A stretch of 9,441 nt of DNA from an uncultured bacterium. GTDB lineage: Bacteria; Bacillota; Clostridia; Lachnospirales; Lachnospiraceae. Location of the stretch: contig CAMTZV010000022.1 in assembly GCA_947086625.1 (NCBI GenBank), positions 1-9,441 on the forward strand. The letters run 5' to 3'. The notes under the pieces are model-generated. The model was not told the DNA's origin. It searched no databases and worked only from the letters and a program-made list of their open reading frames with translations. Every line of letters starts with the position of its first letter. Position 1 is the stretch's first letter. The position numbers and the translations under genes were made by a program. Below, piece after piece: positions 1 through 5,088 of this stretch.

Positions 1-483
1 GTTGCCTATAATGAAAAGACAGACAAAGGAAAGCTTCAGAAGTTTTGGAATGACTATTTTCTCGTAGAGAAGGGCATCTACGAGCAGCTTCTCTCAAGCC
101 CGACCGAGAAGGTGGAGGGCACCGTGAAGGAGCTGGCTGAAAAATACGGGATCAGCATTATGGAGATGACCGGATTTCTGGACGGTATCAACGATTCCCT
201 GGTGGAGGCAAACCCGATTGAGACGATGGAAGAGGACACGCACGTCAATCTCATTTACGATCTGGAAAAGCTCTACAAAAACATGGTAGACGCGAAAGCG
301 GACTGGCTGTATGAACTGCCTCAGTGGGATGCGATCTTTGACGCGGAGACGAAAAAGGCGCTGTACTTAGAGCAGAAAAAATCCGGCACCGTTCGCCGCG
401 AGGGGAAAAAGGTCGGCAGGAACGACCCGTGTCCGTGCGGAAGCGGAAAGAAGTACAAGCAGTGCTGCGGAAAAAACGTGTAG
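1..483 (+). CDS. SEC-C metal-binding motif protein (5' end outside window)
   Basis: The frame is open from base 1, so the start codon lies upstream; 160 codons plus a TAG stop are visible. The protein ends in a SEC-C motif ([19 protein letters not shown]), the CxC...CC zinc-binding element also found at the C terminus of SecA and in many stand-alone proteins. Ahead of it is a mostly helical, acidic region with no membrane segment or signal peptide, so it should be cytosolic. Clostridia often carry short proteins of this build; their function is not established, and the motif alone supports only zinc binding and perhaps protein or ribosome contact. A GTG at 112 could act as an internal start, but coding continues cleanly upstream ([10 protein letters not shown]), so it is not the true start. 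The thrS promoter begins only 15 bases after the stop and I see no terminator between, so readthrough into that leader is possible. Confidence 0.85.
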   Translation, partial: VAYNEKTDKGKLQKFWNDYFLVEKGIYEQLLSSPTEKVEGTVKELAEKYGISIMEMTGFLDGINDSLVEANPIETMEEDTHVNLIYDLEKLYKNMVDAKADWLYELPQWDAIFDAETKKALYLEQKKSGTVRREGKKVGRNDPCPCGSGKKYKQCCGKNV

Positions 484-497
484 GAAAAAAGTAACGC

Positions 498-526
498 TTG
501 ACACGGAAGCGGCAAATGCATAAAAT
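498..526 (+). promoter_or_regulatory. Sigma-70/SigA-type promoter of the thrS T-box operon
   Basis: A perfect -35 hexamer TTGACA (498-503) is followed, after exactly 17 bases, by TAAAAT (521-526), one mismatch from consensus. Transcription should start near 532-534. That gives a leader of about 435 bases to the T-box terminator and about 555 bases to the first start codon, unusually long for a T-box operon. Confidence 0.8.
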
Positions 527-538
527 AGAAGGAAATCA

Positions 539-563
539 AAGCTGGCGGAAAAAAACGCAGCTT
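539..563 (+). other. Small hairpin near the predicted 5' end of the thrS leader
   Basis: AAGCTG (539-544) pairs with CAGCTT (558-563), extended inward by CG/CG (546-547 with 556-557) around an A-rich loop. It lies a few bases after the predicted transcription start and has no U-run behind it, so it is not a terminator. It could cap the transcript 5' end or be a remnant of a T-box Stem I; I cannot tell which. Confidence 0.4.
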
Positions 564-570
564 AAAAAAT

Positions 571-734
571 GTAACGGTTCAGCCCACGCCATTCGCAGAG
601 GCGCCTGCGGCGCTTTCCCGCTGCTGACGCAGCTAACTCTGCTCATGAATGGGCGCTTGGCTCATCGTCTGCGTCATGTGCTTACTCATGCAGGCATGGT
701 CCGCACATTTCCTGGACGATAGCTGAATTGTTAC
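571..734 (+). repeat. Palindromic structured element (MITE-like) inside the thrS leader
   Basis: The ends form a 13-bp imperfect inverted repeat: GTAACGGTTCAGC (571-583) with GCTGAATTGTTAC (722-734), fully paired with two G-U wobbles. Inside are two further arms. Arm 1 (about 584-660) pairs GCAGAG (595-600) with CTCTGC (637-642) and CCATTC (589-594) with GAATGG (647-652), and has CTGCG/CGCAG inside. Arm 2 pairs ATCGTC (664-669) with GACGAT (715-720) and ATGTGC (676-681) with GCACAT (703-708) around a symmetric 6x6 internal loop. The whole folds as a three-way junction. TAAAAAAT (563-570) and TAAAAATT (735-742) flank it and look like a possible target duplication, though A-rich. No coding capacity is seen. 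Inference: a dispersed palindromic element inserted in the leader; alternatively a native leader domain. Confidence 0.6.
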
Positions 735-826
735 TAAAAATTGTATAGGATCAACGCGACGACGAGACTAACCAACTCTGAGTGCCCCTAATCCGGGCCG
801 GTGATACCGTTATCATCATGGAAGGC

Positions 827-854
827 TTCTATAATAATATTTCTATAATAATAT
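827..854 (+). repeat. 14-bp perfect tandem duplication in T-box Stem III
   Basis: TTCTATAATAATAT occurs twice back to back (827-840 and 841-854). The second copy with the next five bases makes the perfect palindrome CTATAATAATATTATAG (843-859), so the second copy completes a hairpin and the first looks like a slippage product. Both copies can pair with TATTATAG (852-859). Confidence 0.85.
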
Positions 855-929
855 TATAGTTAGAGAGAGCTTTCCGGTAAAGTGGCCGCGGCGTACGCCC
901 GGCAACTGGGGTGGAACCGCGAGCAATCG

Positions 930-968
930 TCCCCGGTGTCAGAGGAATCTGGCGCTGGGGATTTTTTT
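930..968 (+). terminator. T-box attenuator terminator
   Basis: TCCCCGGTGTCA (930-941) pairs with TGGCGCTGGGGA (950-961). Two more pairs close a GGAA tetraloop (944-947), and seven T residues (962-968) follow. The 5' arm shares CGTCCCC (928-934) with the antiterminator, so the two structures exclude each other, as expected of a T-box switch. Confidence 0.92.
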
Positions 969-974
969 GTTTAT

Positions 975-1015
975 GCGCACGCCCTCGTGTTGCCGGCGCA
1001 ACACGCGGGCGGCGC
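975..1015 (+). other. Strong GC-rich hairpin after the T-box terminator
   Basis: GCGC, CGCCC and CGTGTTGC on the 5' side pair with GCAACACG, GGGCG and GCGC on the 3' side: 17 base pairs around a CGGC loop (994-997), broken only by a bulged A979 and a T985/C1006 mismatch. No U-run follows, so it is not an intrinsic terminator. It would form only in transcripts that read through the T-box. Confidence 0.7.
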
Positions 1016-1018
1016 GGT

Positions 1019-1043
1019 GAGTAGGGGAAGTCTCCCCCTGCTC
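1019..1043 (+). other. Second leader hairpin upstream of the small membrane protein gene
   Basis: GAGTAGGGG (1019-1027) pairs with CCCCTGCTC (1035-1043) through nine base pairs including one G-U, with a 7-base loop. It lies about 30 bases ahead of the ribosome binding site AAAGGAG (1074-1080) and has no U-run. It may be an mRNA stability or processing structure. Confidence 0.5.
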
Positions 1044-1087
1044 GAGAGTAAGGGCACAGAGACGCGTGACAGGAAAGGAGAAGCATT

Positions 1088-1360
1088 ATGATTAAAAAAA
1101 TGAAAAATTTCTGGTATTCTCTGGACGGGACGACGGAGATTCCAAGGCGGGAGCTGTTTTTGGAGATCACCGTGTGTATTCTGGCGGGCATTCTGGTCGG
1201 AATGATCTTCACGCCGAAAAAAACGGTGACGATCGGCAGCAACAATGCGGGGAACGGCTGCAACAACGGAAACGATTCGGAAGCGGGAACGATGAAGAAG
1301 CGGAATGAAAAAGAAAAAAAAGCGGAAGAGAAAAGGAATGAAAAAGGAGAGAGAGCATGA
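1088..1360 (+). CDS. Small single-pass membrane protein, translationally coupled to thrS
   Basis: I do not recognise a named family for this 90-residue protein. It starts with a basic segment (MIKKMKNFWYSLDG), has a conserved-looking IPRREL stretch, then one hydrophobic helix at about residues 25-41 ending in FTPKK. A short Asn/Gly-rich linker (residues 51-63) follows, then a tail made almost wholly of Lys, Glu, Arg and Asn (69-90). The basic N terminus and lack of a cleavage site suggest a single anchor; orientation is uncertain. The start is well supported by AAAGGAG seven bases upstream. The stop overlaps the thrS start as ATGA (1357-1360), and the thrS ribosome binding site lies within its last codons, so the two should be co-translated. 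It is the first gene behind the T-box and so should respond to tRNA charging. The purine-rich tail may exist mainly to carry the thrS ribosome binding site. Function unknown. Confidence 0.8.
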   Translation: MIKKMKNFWYSLDGTTEIPRRELFLEITVCILAGILVGMIFTPKKTVTIGSNNAGNGCNNGNDSEAGTMKKRNEKEKKAEEKRNEKGERA

Positions 1361-3318
1361 AAATAACATTAAAGGACGGATCAGTTAAGGAGTACGACGG
1401 CGCGATGTGCGTCATTGACATTGCAAGGGACATCAGCGAGGGGCTTGCGCGCGTGGCGTGCGCCGGAGAGGTAAACGGCGAGATCGTCGATCTGCGCACC
1501 GAGCTTGCCGCGGACTGCGAGCTGAACATTGTCACACAAAACGACCCGGAGGGCCTGCGGGTTATCCGCCACACCGCGTCTCATGTGATGGCGGAGGCGG
1601 TCAAACGGCTGTTCCCGGAGGCAAAGGTGACGATCGGGCCTGCGATCGACGACGGTTTTTACTACGATTTTGAGTCCGCGCCGTTCTCGCGCGAGGATCT
1701 GGACAAAATCGAGGCGGAGATGAAAAAGATCATCAAGGAGGGCCATGAGATCACCCGCTTTACGCTGCCGCGCGCGGAGGCGATCCGGCTCATGGAGGAA
1801 AAAAACGAGCCGTTTAAGGTGGAGCTGATTCAGGATCTGCCGGAGGACGCCGAGATCAGCTTTTACGATCAGGGCGGCTTTGTCGATTTGTGCGCGGGGC
1901 CGCACCTCATGAGCACAAAGGGCATCAAGGCCTACAAGCTCATCTCTTCGTCGATGGCGTACTGGCGCGGAGATTCCGACAAAGCAAAGCTCCAGCGCAT
2001 CTACGGGACGGCCTTCACGAAGAAGGAGGAGCTCGCGGCGCATCTGGCGCATCTGGAGGACATCAAAAAGCGCGACCACAATAAGCTGGGCCGCGAGATG
2101 GAGCTGTTTACGACAGTGGACGTCATCGGGCAGGGGCTTCCGCTGCTGCTGCCGAAGGGCGCGCGCATGATTCAGAAAATGCAGCGCTGGATCGAGGATC
2201 TCGAGGATCGCGAGTGGGGCTACGTGCGCACAAAGACGCCGCTCATGGCAAAATCTGACCTGTATAAGATTTCCGGGCACTGGGATCACTATACCGATGG
2301 CATGTTTGTGCTCGGCGACGAGGAACGGGACAAAGAGGTTTTGGCGCTTCGTCCGATGACCTGTCCCTTCCAGTATTATTGCTACAAAAACACGCAGCAC
2401 TCGTACCGCGACCTGCCGATCCGCTACGGCGAGACGTCGACGCTGTTCCGCAACGAGGATTCGGGCGAAATGCACGGCCTGACCCGCGTGCGCCAGTTTA
2501 CGATTTCCGAGGGACACCTGATCGTGCGCCCCGACCAGATGGTCGCAGAGTTCAAGGACTGTATCGCACACGCGCAGTATTGTTTAAAGGTGCTCGGCGT
2601 GGAGGAGGACGTGACGTACCATCTCTCCGCGTGGGATCCGGACAACCGGGAGAAATACATCGGCGAGCCCGAGGTGTGGGAGGAGACGCAGCAGCACATG
2701 CGCGACATGATGAATGAGCTTGGCATCCCCTACACCGAGGATATCGGAGAGGCGGCGTTCTACGGACCGAAGATTGATATCAACGCGAAAAACGTCTACG
2801 GCAAGGAGGACACGATGATCACGATCCAGTGGGACGCGCTGCTTGCCGAGCAGTTTGACATGTACTATGTGGATGAAAGCGGCGATAAGGTGCGCCCGTG
2901 TATCATTCATCGGACGTCTATGGGCTGTTACGAGCGCACGCTGGCGTGGCTCATCGAGAAGTATGCGGGCAAATTCCCGACATGGCTGTGCCCGGAGCAG
3001 GTGCGTGTGCTTCCGATTTCCGACAAATATATCGATTACGCGCAGGAGGTAAAGGATGCGCTCATGAAAAACGGCGTGGACGCCACGGTGGACGCGCGCT
3101 CGGAAAAGATCGGCTACAAGATCCGCGAGGCGCGCATGGATCGGCTTCCCTACATGCTGGTCGTGGGCGCGCAGGAGGCGGCAGATCATACGGTATCCGT
3201 CAGAAGCCGTTTTGCGGGCGACGAGGGCGTGAAGCCGCTCTCCGATTTTACGAACCAGATCTGTGAGGAAATCCGCACGAAGGAGATCCGACAGGAGATC
3301 GCGCAGGACGAAAAATAA
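1357..3318 (+). CDS. thrS: Threonyl-tRNA synthetase
   Basis: This 653-residue class II synthetase charges tRNA-Thr with threonine in the cytosol. Domain order is complete: TGS domain (about 1-61); editing domain with HTASH (H72, H76) and CAGPH (C179, H183), the HxxxH...C/H set that hydrolyses mischarged Ser-tRNA; catalytic core (about 245-540); and an anticodon-binding domain (about 550-645, beginning PEQVRVLPISD). The three zinc ligands are C336 (MTCP), H387 (EGHLI) and H518 (IIHR), nearly collinear with C334, H385 and H511 of the E. coli enzyme. Motif 2 lies in the FRNEDSGEMHGLTRVRQF region and motif 3 in MGCYERTLAW. The core differs from the common MNCPFH and GSMERF forms, so it is a lineage variant with all key residues kept. 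Start ATG 1357 has GGAG seven bases upstream and overlaps the preceding stop. Expression is expected to be under the upstream T-box. Confidence 0.97.
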   Translation: MKITLKDGSVKEYDGAMCVIDIARDISEGLARVACAGEVNGEIVDLRTELAADCELNIVTQNDPEGLRVIRHTASHVMAEAVKRLFPEAKVTIGPAIDDGFYYDFESAPFSREDLDKIEAEMKKIIKEGHEITRFTLPRAEAIRLMEEKNEPFKVELIQDLPEDAEISFYDQGGFVDLCAGPHLMSTKGIKAYKLISSSMAYWRGDSDKAKLQRIYGTAFTKKEELAAHLAHLEDIKKRDHNKLGREMELFTTVDVIGQGLPLLLPKGARMIQKMQRWIEDLEDREWGYVRTKTPLMAKSDLYKISGHWDHYTDGMFVLGDEERDKEVLALRPMTCPFQYYCYKNTQHSYRDLPIRYGETSTLFRNEDSGEMHGLTRVRQFTISEGHLIVRPDQMVAEFKDCIAHAQYCLKVLGVEEDVTYHLSAWDPDNREKYIGEPEVWEETQQHMRDMMNELGIPYTEDIGEAAFYGPKIDINAKNVYGKEDTMITIQWDALLAEQFDMYYVDESGDKVRPCIIHRTSMGCYERTLAWLIEKYAGKFPTWLCPEQVRVLPISDKYIDYAQEVKDALMKNGVDATVDARSEKIGYKIREARMDRLPYMLVVGAQEAADHTVSVRSRFAGDEGVKPLSDFTNQICEEIRTKEIRQEIAQDEK

Positions 3319-3383
3319 GAAACGCGCGCCGGTACAGGCGCTTGCGCATAAAATTTTCTCTGCCGAACCATACTAGCATTACA

Positions 3384-3437
3384 AAAACAGCCCGGCGGCG
3401 CTTAAAAAAATCAACCGGGCGTGTGCCGGACTGTTTT
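3384..3437 (+). terminator. Probable terminator after thrS
   Basis: AAAACAG (3384-3390) pairs with CTGTTTT (3431-3437); after one C/A mismatch CCGGC (3392-3396) pairs with GCCGG (3425-3429). TTTTGGTTT closes the 3' side. The interior also offers GCCCGG (3390-3395) with CCGGGC (3415-3420) as a competing fold. The A-run on the 5' side means it could work on either strand. A smaller hairpin, GCGCC/GGCGC (3326-3341), sits just after the thrS stop. Confidence 0.55.
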
Positions 3438-3475
3438 GGTTTACACGAATCATGTGTGGAAAGGAAGAGAAGATC

Positions 3476-3787
3476 ATGACGATACTGGATTGCAATGTTT
3501 CAAACTGCATGTACAATGCGGACAAAAAGTGCTCCAAGCACAACATCCTCGTGGAGGGCAGCGAGGCGTCCATGCCGCACGAGACCTGCTGCTCGAGCTT
3601 CAAGGAGCAGGGAAGCGCCAGAAACGTACTCAGCCAGCCCAGAACAAAGCTGGATGTACAGTGCAAGGCGACGAACTGCACGTTCAACGACAACAATCAT
3701 TGTCACGCGGATCACATCGGTATCAACGGCGTGAATGCCTGCGTTGTGGCAGAGACCGAGTGCGCAAGCTTCCGCTGCAAACAGTAG
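3476..3787 (+). CDS. DUF1540 domain protein with two Cys-rich repeats
   Basis: This 103-residue soluble protein consists of two DUF1540-like units. Unit 1 has C6, C11 and C19 followed by C38/C39; unit 2 has C63, C68 and C76 followed by C96. The spacing is the same in both (C-x4-C-x7-C, then a TxCxSF ending), and each contains the typical N-C-x-[YF]-N core (SNCMYN, TNCTFN). The pattern suggests a small metal-binding fold, but the domain is of unknown function. It is common in clostridia, sometimes in sporulating species. The chosen start ATG 3476 has AAGGAAGAG eight or more bases upstream; an in-frame ATG at 3452 would add eight residues and sits before this ribosome binding site. It stands alone between two hairpin structures, so it is probably monocistronic. 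No clear promoter is visible in the 150 bases before it. Confidence 0.85.
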   Translation: MTILDCNVSNCMYNADKKCSKHNILVEGSEASMPHETCCSSFKEQGSARNVLSQPRTKLDVQCKATNCTFNDNNHCHADHIGINGVNACVVAETECASFRCKQ

Positions 3788-3820
3788 GACGCGCATAGTT
3801 AGCGCGCATCTGAAAAACCT

Positions 3821-3867
3821 TCTCCGCGCCCGGATGCCGTTTCCAGCGGCATGGGTGCGGAGATTTT
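3821..3867 (+). terminator. Strong hairpin with short U-tract, between DUF1540 gene and lgt
   Basis: TCTCCGCGCCC (3821-3831) pairs with GGGTGCGGAGA (3853-3863); beyond a two-base bulge (GG, 3832-3833) ATGCCG (3834-3839) pairs with CGGCAT (3847-3852) around a 7-base loop. TTTT (3864-3867) follows. Seventeen pairs make it a very stable intrinsic-terminator-like structure. It ends just 16 bases before the lgt start codon. Confidence 0.75.
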
Positions 3868-3883
3868 AGAAAAGAGATCATTT

Positions 3884-4831
3884 ATGGATATGAATATTAA
3901 CTTTCCGAATCTTCATATTTATCTGGAGCATGTCGGGAAATCAATTAGCATCGGCGGCTTTACGATCGCGTTTTACGGGCTGACGCTGGCATTTGCGATG
4001 GTGGCGGGCCTTTTGGTGGCCATGCGCGAGGCGAAGCGCAGCGGGCAGGATCCGGATACGTATTTTGATCTGGCGATCATAGCGATCATCTGCTCACTGA
4101 TCGGCGCAAGGATCTACTATGTGGTCTTTGCATGGGACCGCTACAGGGATAACCTGCTGAATATCTTTAACTTCCGGCAGGGCGGGCTTGCCATTTACGG
4201 CGGTGTGATCGCGGCGATCATCACGACGTACCTGTTTTGCAGGAAGAAAAAGCTTTCCTTTCCGCTCGTGTGCGACACGGCGGGGCTGGGGCTTATTACG
4301 GGACAGATCATCGGCCGCTGGGGCAATTTTTTCAACCGGGAATGCTTTGGCGAGTACAGCGATGGCCTTCTGGCGATGCAGCTTCCGGTGAACGCGGTGC
4401 GCCAGGGGGAGATCACGGACAACATCGCGGCACATATCGTCGAGGCAGGCGGCGTCTCTTACATACAGGTACACCCCACCTTTTTGTACGAATCGCTGTG
4501 GAATCTGGCGTTGCTGCTGTTTCTCGTGTGGTACATCCGGCGCAAGAAATTTGACGGAGAGGTTTTTCTGCTGTATCTGTTCGGCTACGGGGTCGGGCGC
4601 TTCTGGGTGGAGAGCCTGCGCACGGATCAGCTTTTGGTGCCGGGCATCGGAGTTCCTGTTTCCATGGTGGTGGGTGCGGTCATGGCGGCGGTGTCGCTTG
4701 TATGGATTGTCACGGTCCGTGTGAAGCGGGCGAAGTGCGAAAGGATCTCACAGAAAGATGACATCGGAGGAGACGAAGGAGCGGGCGGCCATCAGGCGCC
4801 GTCTGGAGCGGGAACGGAAAAAACTGAATAG
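3884..4831 (+). CDS. lgt: Prolipoprotein diacylglyceryl transferase
   Basis: Lgt moves a diacylglyceryl group from phosphatidylglycerol to the lipobox cysteine of prolipoproteins, the first step of lipoprotein maturation in the cytoplasmic membrane. This 315-residue copy has the family's multi-helix layout and the signature GRWGNFFNRECFG, with R145 matching E. coli R143, and the late VGRFWVESLR motif that carries the second conserved Arg and Glu. The residue aligned with E. coli H103 is Tyr105 (AIYGG), a substitution I believe is common in clostridial Lgt. Start ATG 3884 is chosen because an upstream ATG at 3851 lies inside the terminator hairpin and adds a non-family leader; AAAAGAG lies about eight bases ahead of 3884. 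The last ~30 residues after the final helix are Gly/Glu/Lys-rich and unlike Lgt; they coincide with the overlapping Spo0E-like frame, so the tail is probably a by-product of overlap. Confidence 0.95.
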   Translation: MDMNINFPNLHIYLEHVGKSISIGGFTIAFYGLTLAFAMVAGLLVAMREAKRSGQDPDTYFDLAIIAIICSLIGARIYYVVFAWDRYRDNLLNIFNFRQGGLAIYGGVIAAIITTYLFCRKKKLSFPLVCDTAGLGLITGQIIGRWGNFFNRECFGEYSDGLLAMQLPVNAVRQGEITDNIAAHIVEAGGVSYIQVHPTFLYESLWNLALLLFLVWYIRRKKFDGEVFLLYLFGYGVGRFWVESLRTDQLLVPGIGVPVSMVVGAVMAAVSLVWIVTVRVKRAKCERISQKDDIGGDEGAGGHQAPSGAGTEKTE

Positions 4832-4922
4832 GAGCCTTGCGCTCGGCAGGCCGGCGGAGGAGAGCCTTGCGATCAGCCGCCGTCTGGATCGGCTGATCGA
4901 GGCATATATAGAAAGTCCATAG
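4758..4922 (+). CDS. Spo0E-like aspartyl-phosphate phosphatase, overlapping lgt
   Basis: A 54-residue ORF starts at ATG 4758, 74 bases inside the 3' end of lgt in the +1 frame. It has the two-helix hairpin of the Spo0E family: a first charged helix (about residues 6-28, ending KKLNRSLALG), a short linker, and a second helix with LAISRRLDRLIEAYI, which fits the family signature S-x-x-LD-x-LI-x-x-Y. The usual SQ-x-LD glutamine is Arg here, while Ser40 and Asp44 are kept. Family members dephosphorylate Spo0A~P and so oppose entry into sporulation; for this protein that is inference. The start has AAGGA 12 bases upstream and GAAAG adjacent, a weak site, so coupling to lgt translation is likely. 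The stop codon is part of the terminator stem that follows. It is too short for many gene callers. Existence is well supported by the motif; activity is less certain. Confidence 0.78.
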   Translation: MTSEETKERAAIRRRLERERKKLNRSLALGRPAEESLAISRRLDRLIEAYIESP

Positions 4923-4945
4923 CATTTGTGCTGTGGATTTTTTTT
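4916..4945 (+). terminator. Intrinsic terminator of the lgt/spo0E-like operon
   Basis: TCCATAGC (4916-4923) pairs with GCTGTGGA (4930-4937), eight base pairs with one G-U, around the loop ATTTGT, followed by eight T residues (4938-4945). The 5' arm contains the TAG stop of the Spo0E-like ORF, which fixes that ORF as the last gene of the unit. Confidence 0.88.
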
Positions 4946-4984
4946 GTGTGCAAAACCCCCAATTTCCGGGGGTTTGACGCACAC
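4946..4984 (+). other. Second hairpin directly after the terminator
   Basis: GTGTGC (4946-4951) pairs with GCACAC (4979-4984), and AAACCCCC (4953-4960) with GGGGGTTT (4968-4975), around a 7-base loop with a small internal loop. The preceding T8 and the AAAAAAA at about 4992-4998 could extend the pairing. It has no U-run after it. Role unknown; it might back up termination or insulate the mraZ promoter. Confidence 0.55.
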
Positions 4985-5010
4985 AAGGGCCAAAAAAACA
5001 TACGTTCCAA

Positions 5011-5039
5011 TTGCTTTTTGGGGAGAATGAGGGTATAGT
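5011..5039 (+). promoter_or_regulatory. Promoter of the mraZ (dcw) operon
   Basis: TTGCTT (5011-5016) and TATAGT (5034-5039) are separated by exactly 17 bases. The -10 is one mismatch from consensus; the -35 keeps TTG but is otherwise weak. The start of transcription would be near 5046, immediately before the AAGTGG repeats, the position expected for repression by a protein bound at those repeats. Confidence 0.65.
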
Positions 5040-5048
5040 AAGGAGCAT

Positions 5049-5088
5049 AAGTGGAGGAAAGTGGTATCAAAGTGGTAAGAAGTGGTGG
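5049..5088 (+). promoter_or_regulatory. Likely MraZ operator: four AAGTGG direct repeats
   Basis: AAGTGG occurs at 5049-5054, 5059-5064, 5070-5075 and 5080-5085, spaced 10, 11 and 10 bases, about one helical turn, with an extra GTGG at 5085-5088. MraZ proteins are known to bind short G-rich direct repeats upstream of their own gene (TGGGN in E. coli, AAAGTG-type repeats in Mycoplasma). Position just downstream of the predicted start site suggests autorepression; the identity of the binder is inferred. Confidence 0.75.

Larger units (their letters stand above)
735..968 (+). promoter_or_regulatory. T-box riboswitch (threonine type by context)
   Basis: The conserved T-box core is unmistakable. 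GGGG (908-911) and CCCC (931-934) form helix A1, TGGAACC (912-918) is the 7-base bulge, and GCG (919-921) pairs with CGT (928-930) around a 6-base loop. Base A915, the variable position of UGGN, predicts a tRNA with discriminator U. Upstream, CCGTTATC (807-814) resembles the conserved F-box of Stem IIA/B. Stem III runs from GGAAGGCTT (820-828) to its partner ending at 875. Known mechanism: uncharged tRNA bound at specifier and bulge stabilises the antiterminator, allowing transcription of synthetase genes; charged tRNA does not. Threonine specificity is inferred from thrS downstream. I could not trace a canonical Stem I or a confident specifier codon, so the 5' limit given here is uncertain and the element may extend upstream. 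Confidence 0.85.

Noticed and set aside
498..722. Open frame of 74 codons across the palindromic leader element
   Set aside because: It is a chance open frame over inverted-repeat RNA sequence, without a ribosome binding site or any recognisable protein feature.
571..734. CRISPR array or integron-like attachment site
   Set aside because: There is one inverted-repeat element with two distinct arms, not regularly spaced direct repeats, and no cas or integrase gene is nearby.
829..1266. Minus-strand ORF across the T-box leader
   Set aside because: It overlaps a clear structured RNA region on the + strand and has a composition with no domain signal.
1381..2571. Long minus-strand open frame of 396 codons opposite thrS
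   Set aside because: It lies wholly antisense to a complete, strongly conserved thrS. Its product is rich in Arg/His/Leu as expected of a shadow of GC-rich codons, and shows no recognisable domain.
3851..3883. Upstream in-frame ATG for lgt at 3851
   Set aside because: It falls inside the terminator-like hairpin, has no good ribosome binding site and adds 11 residues not typical of Lgt; ATG 3884 is better placed.
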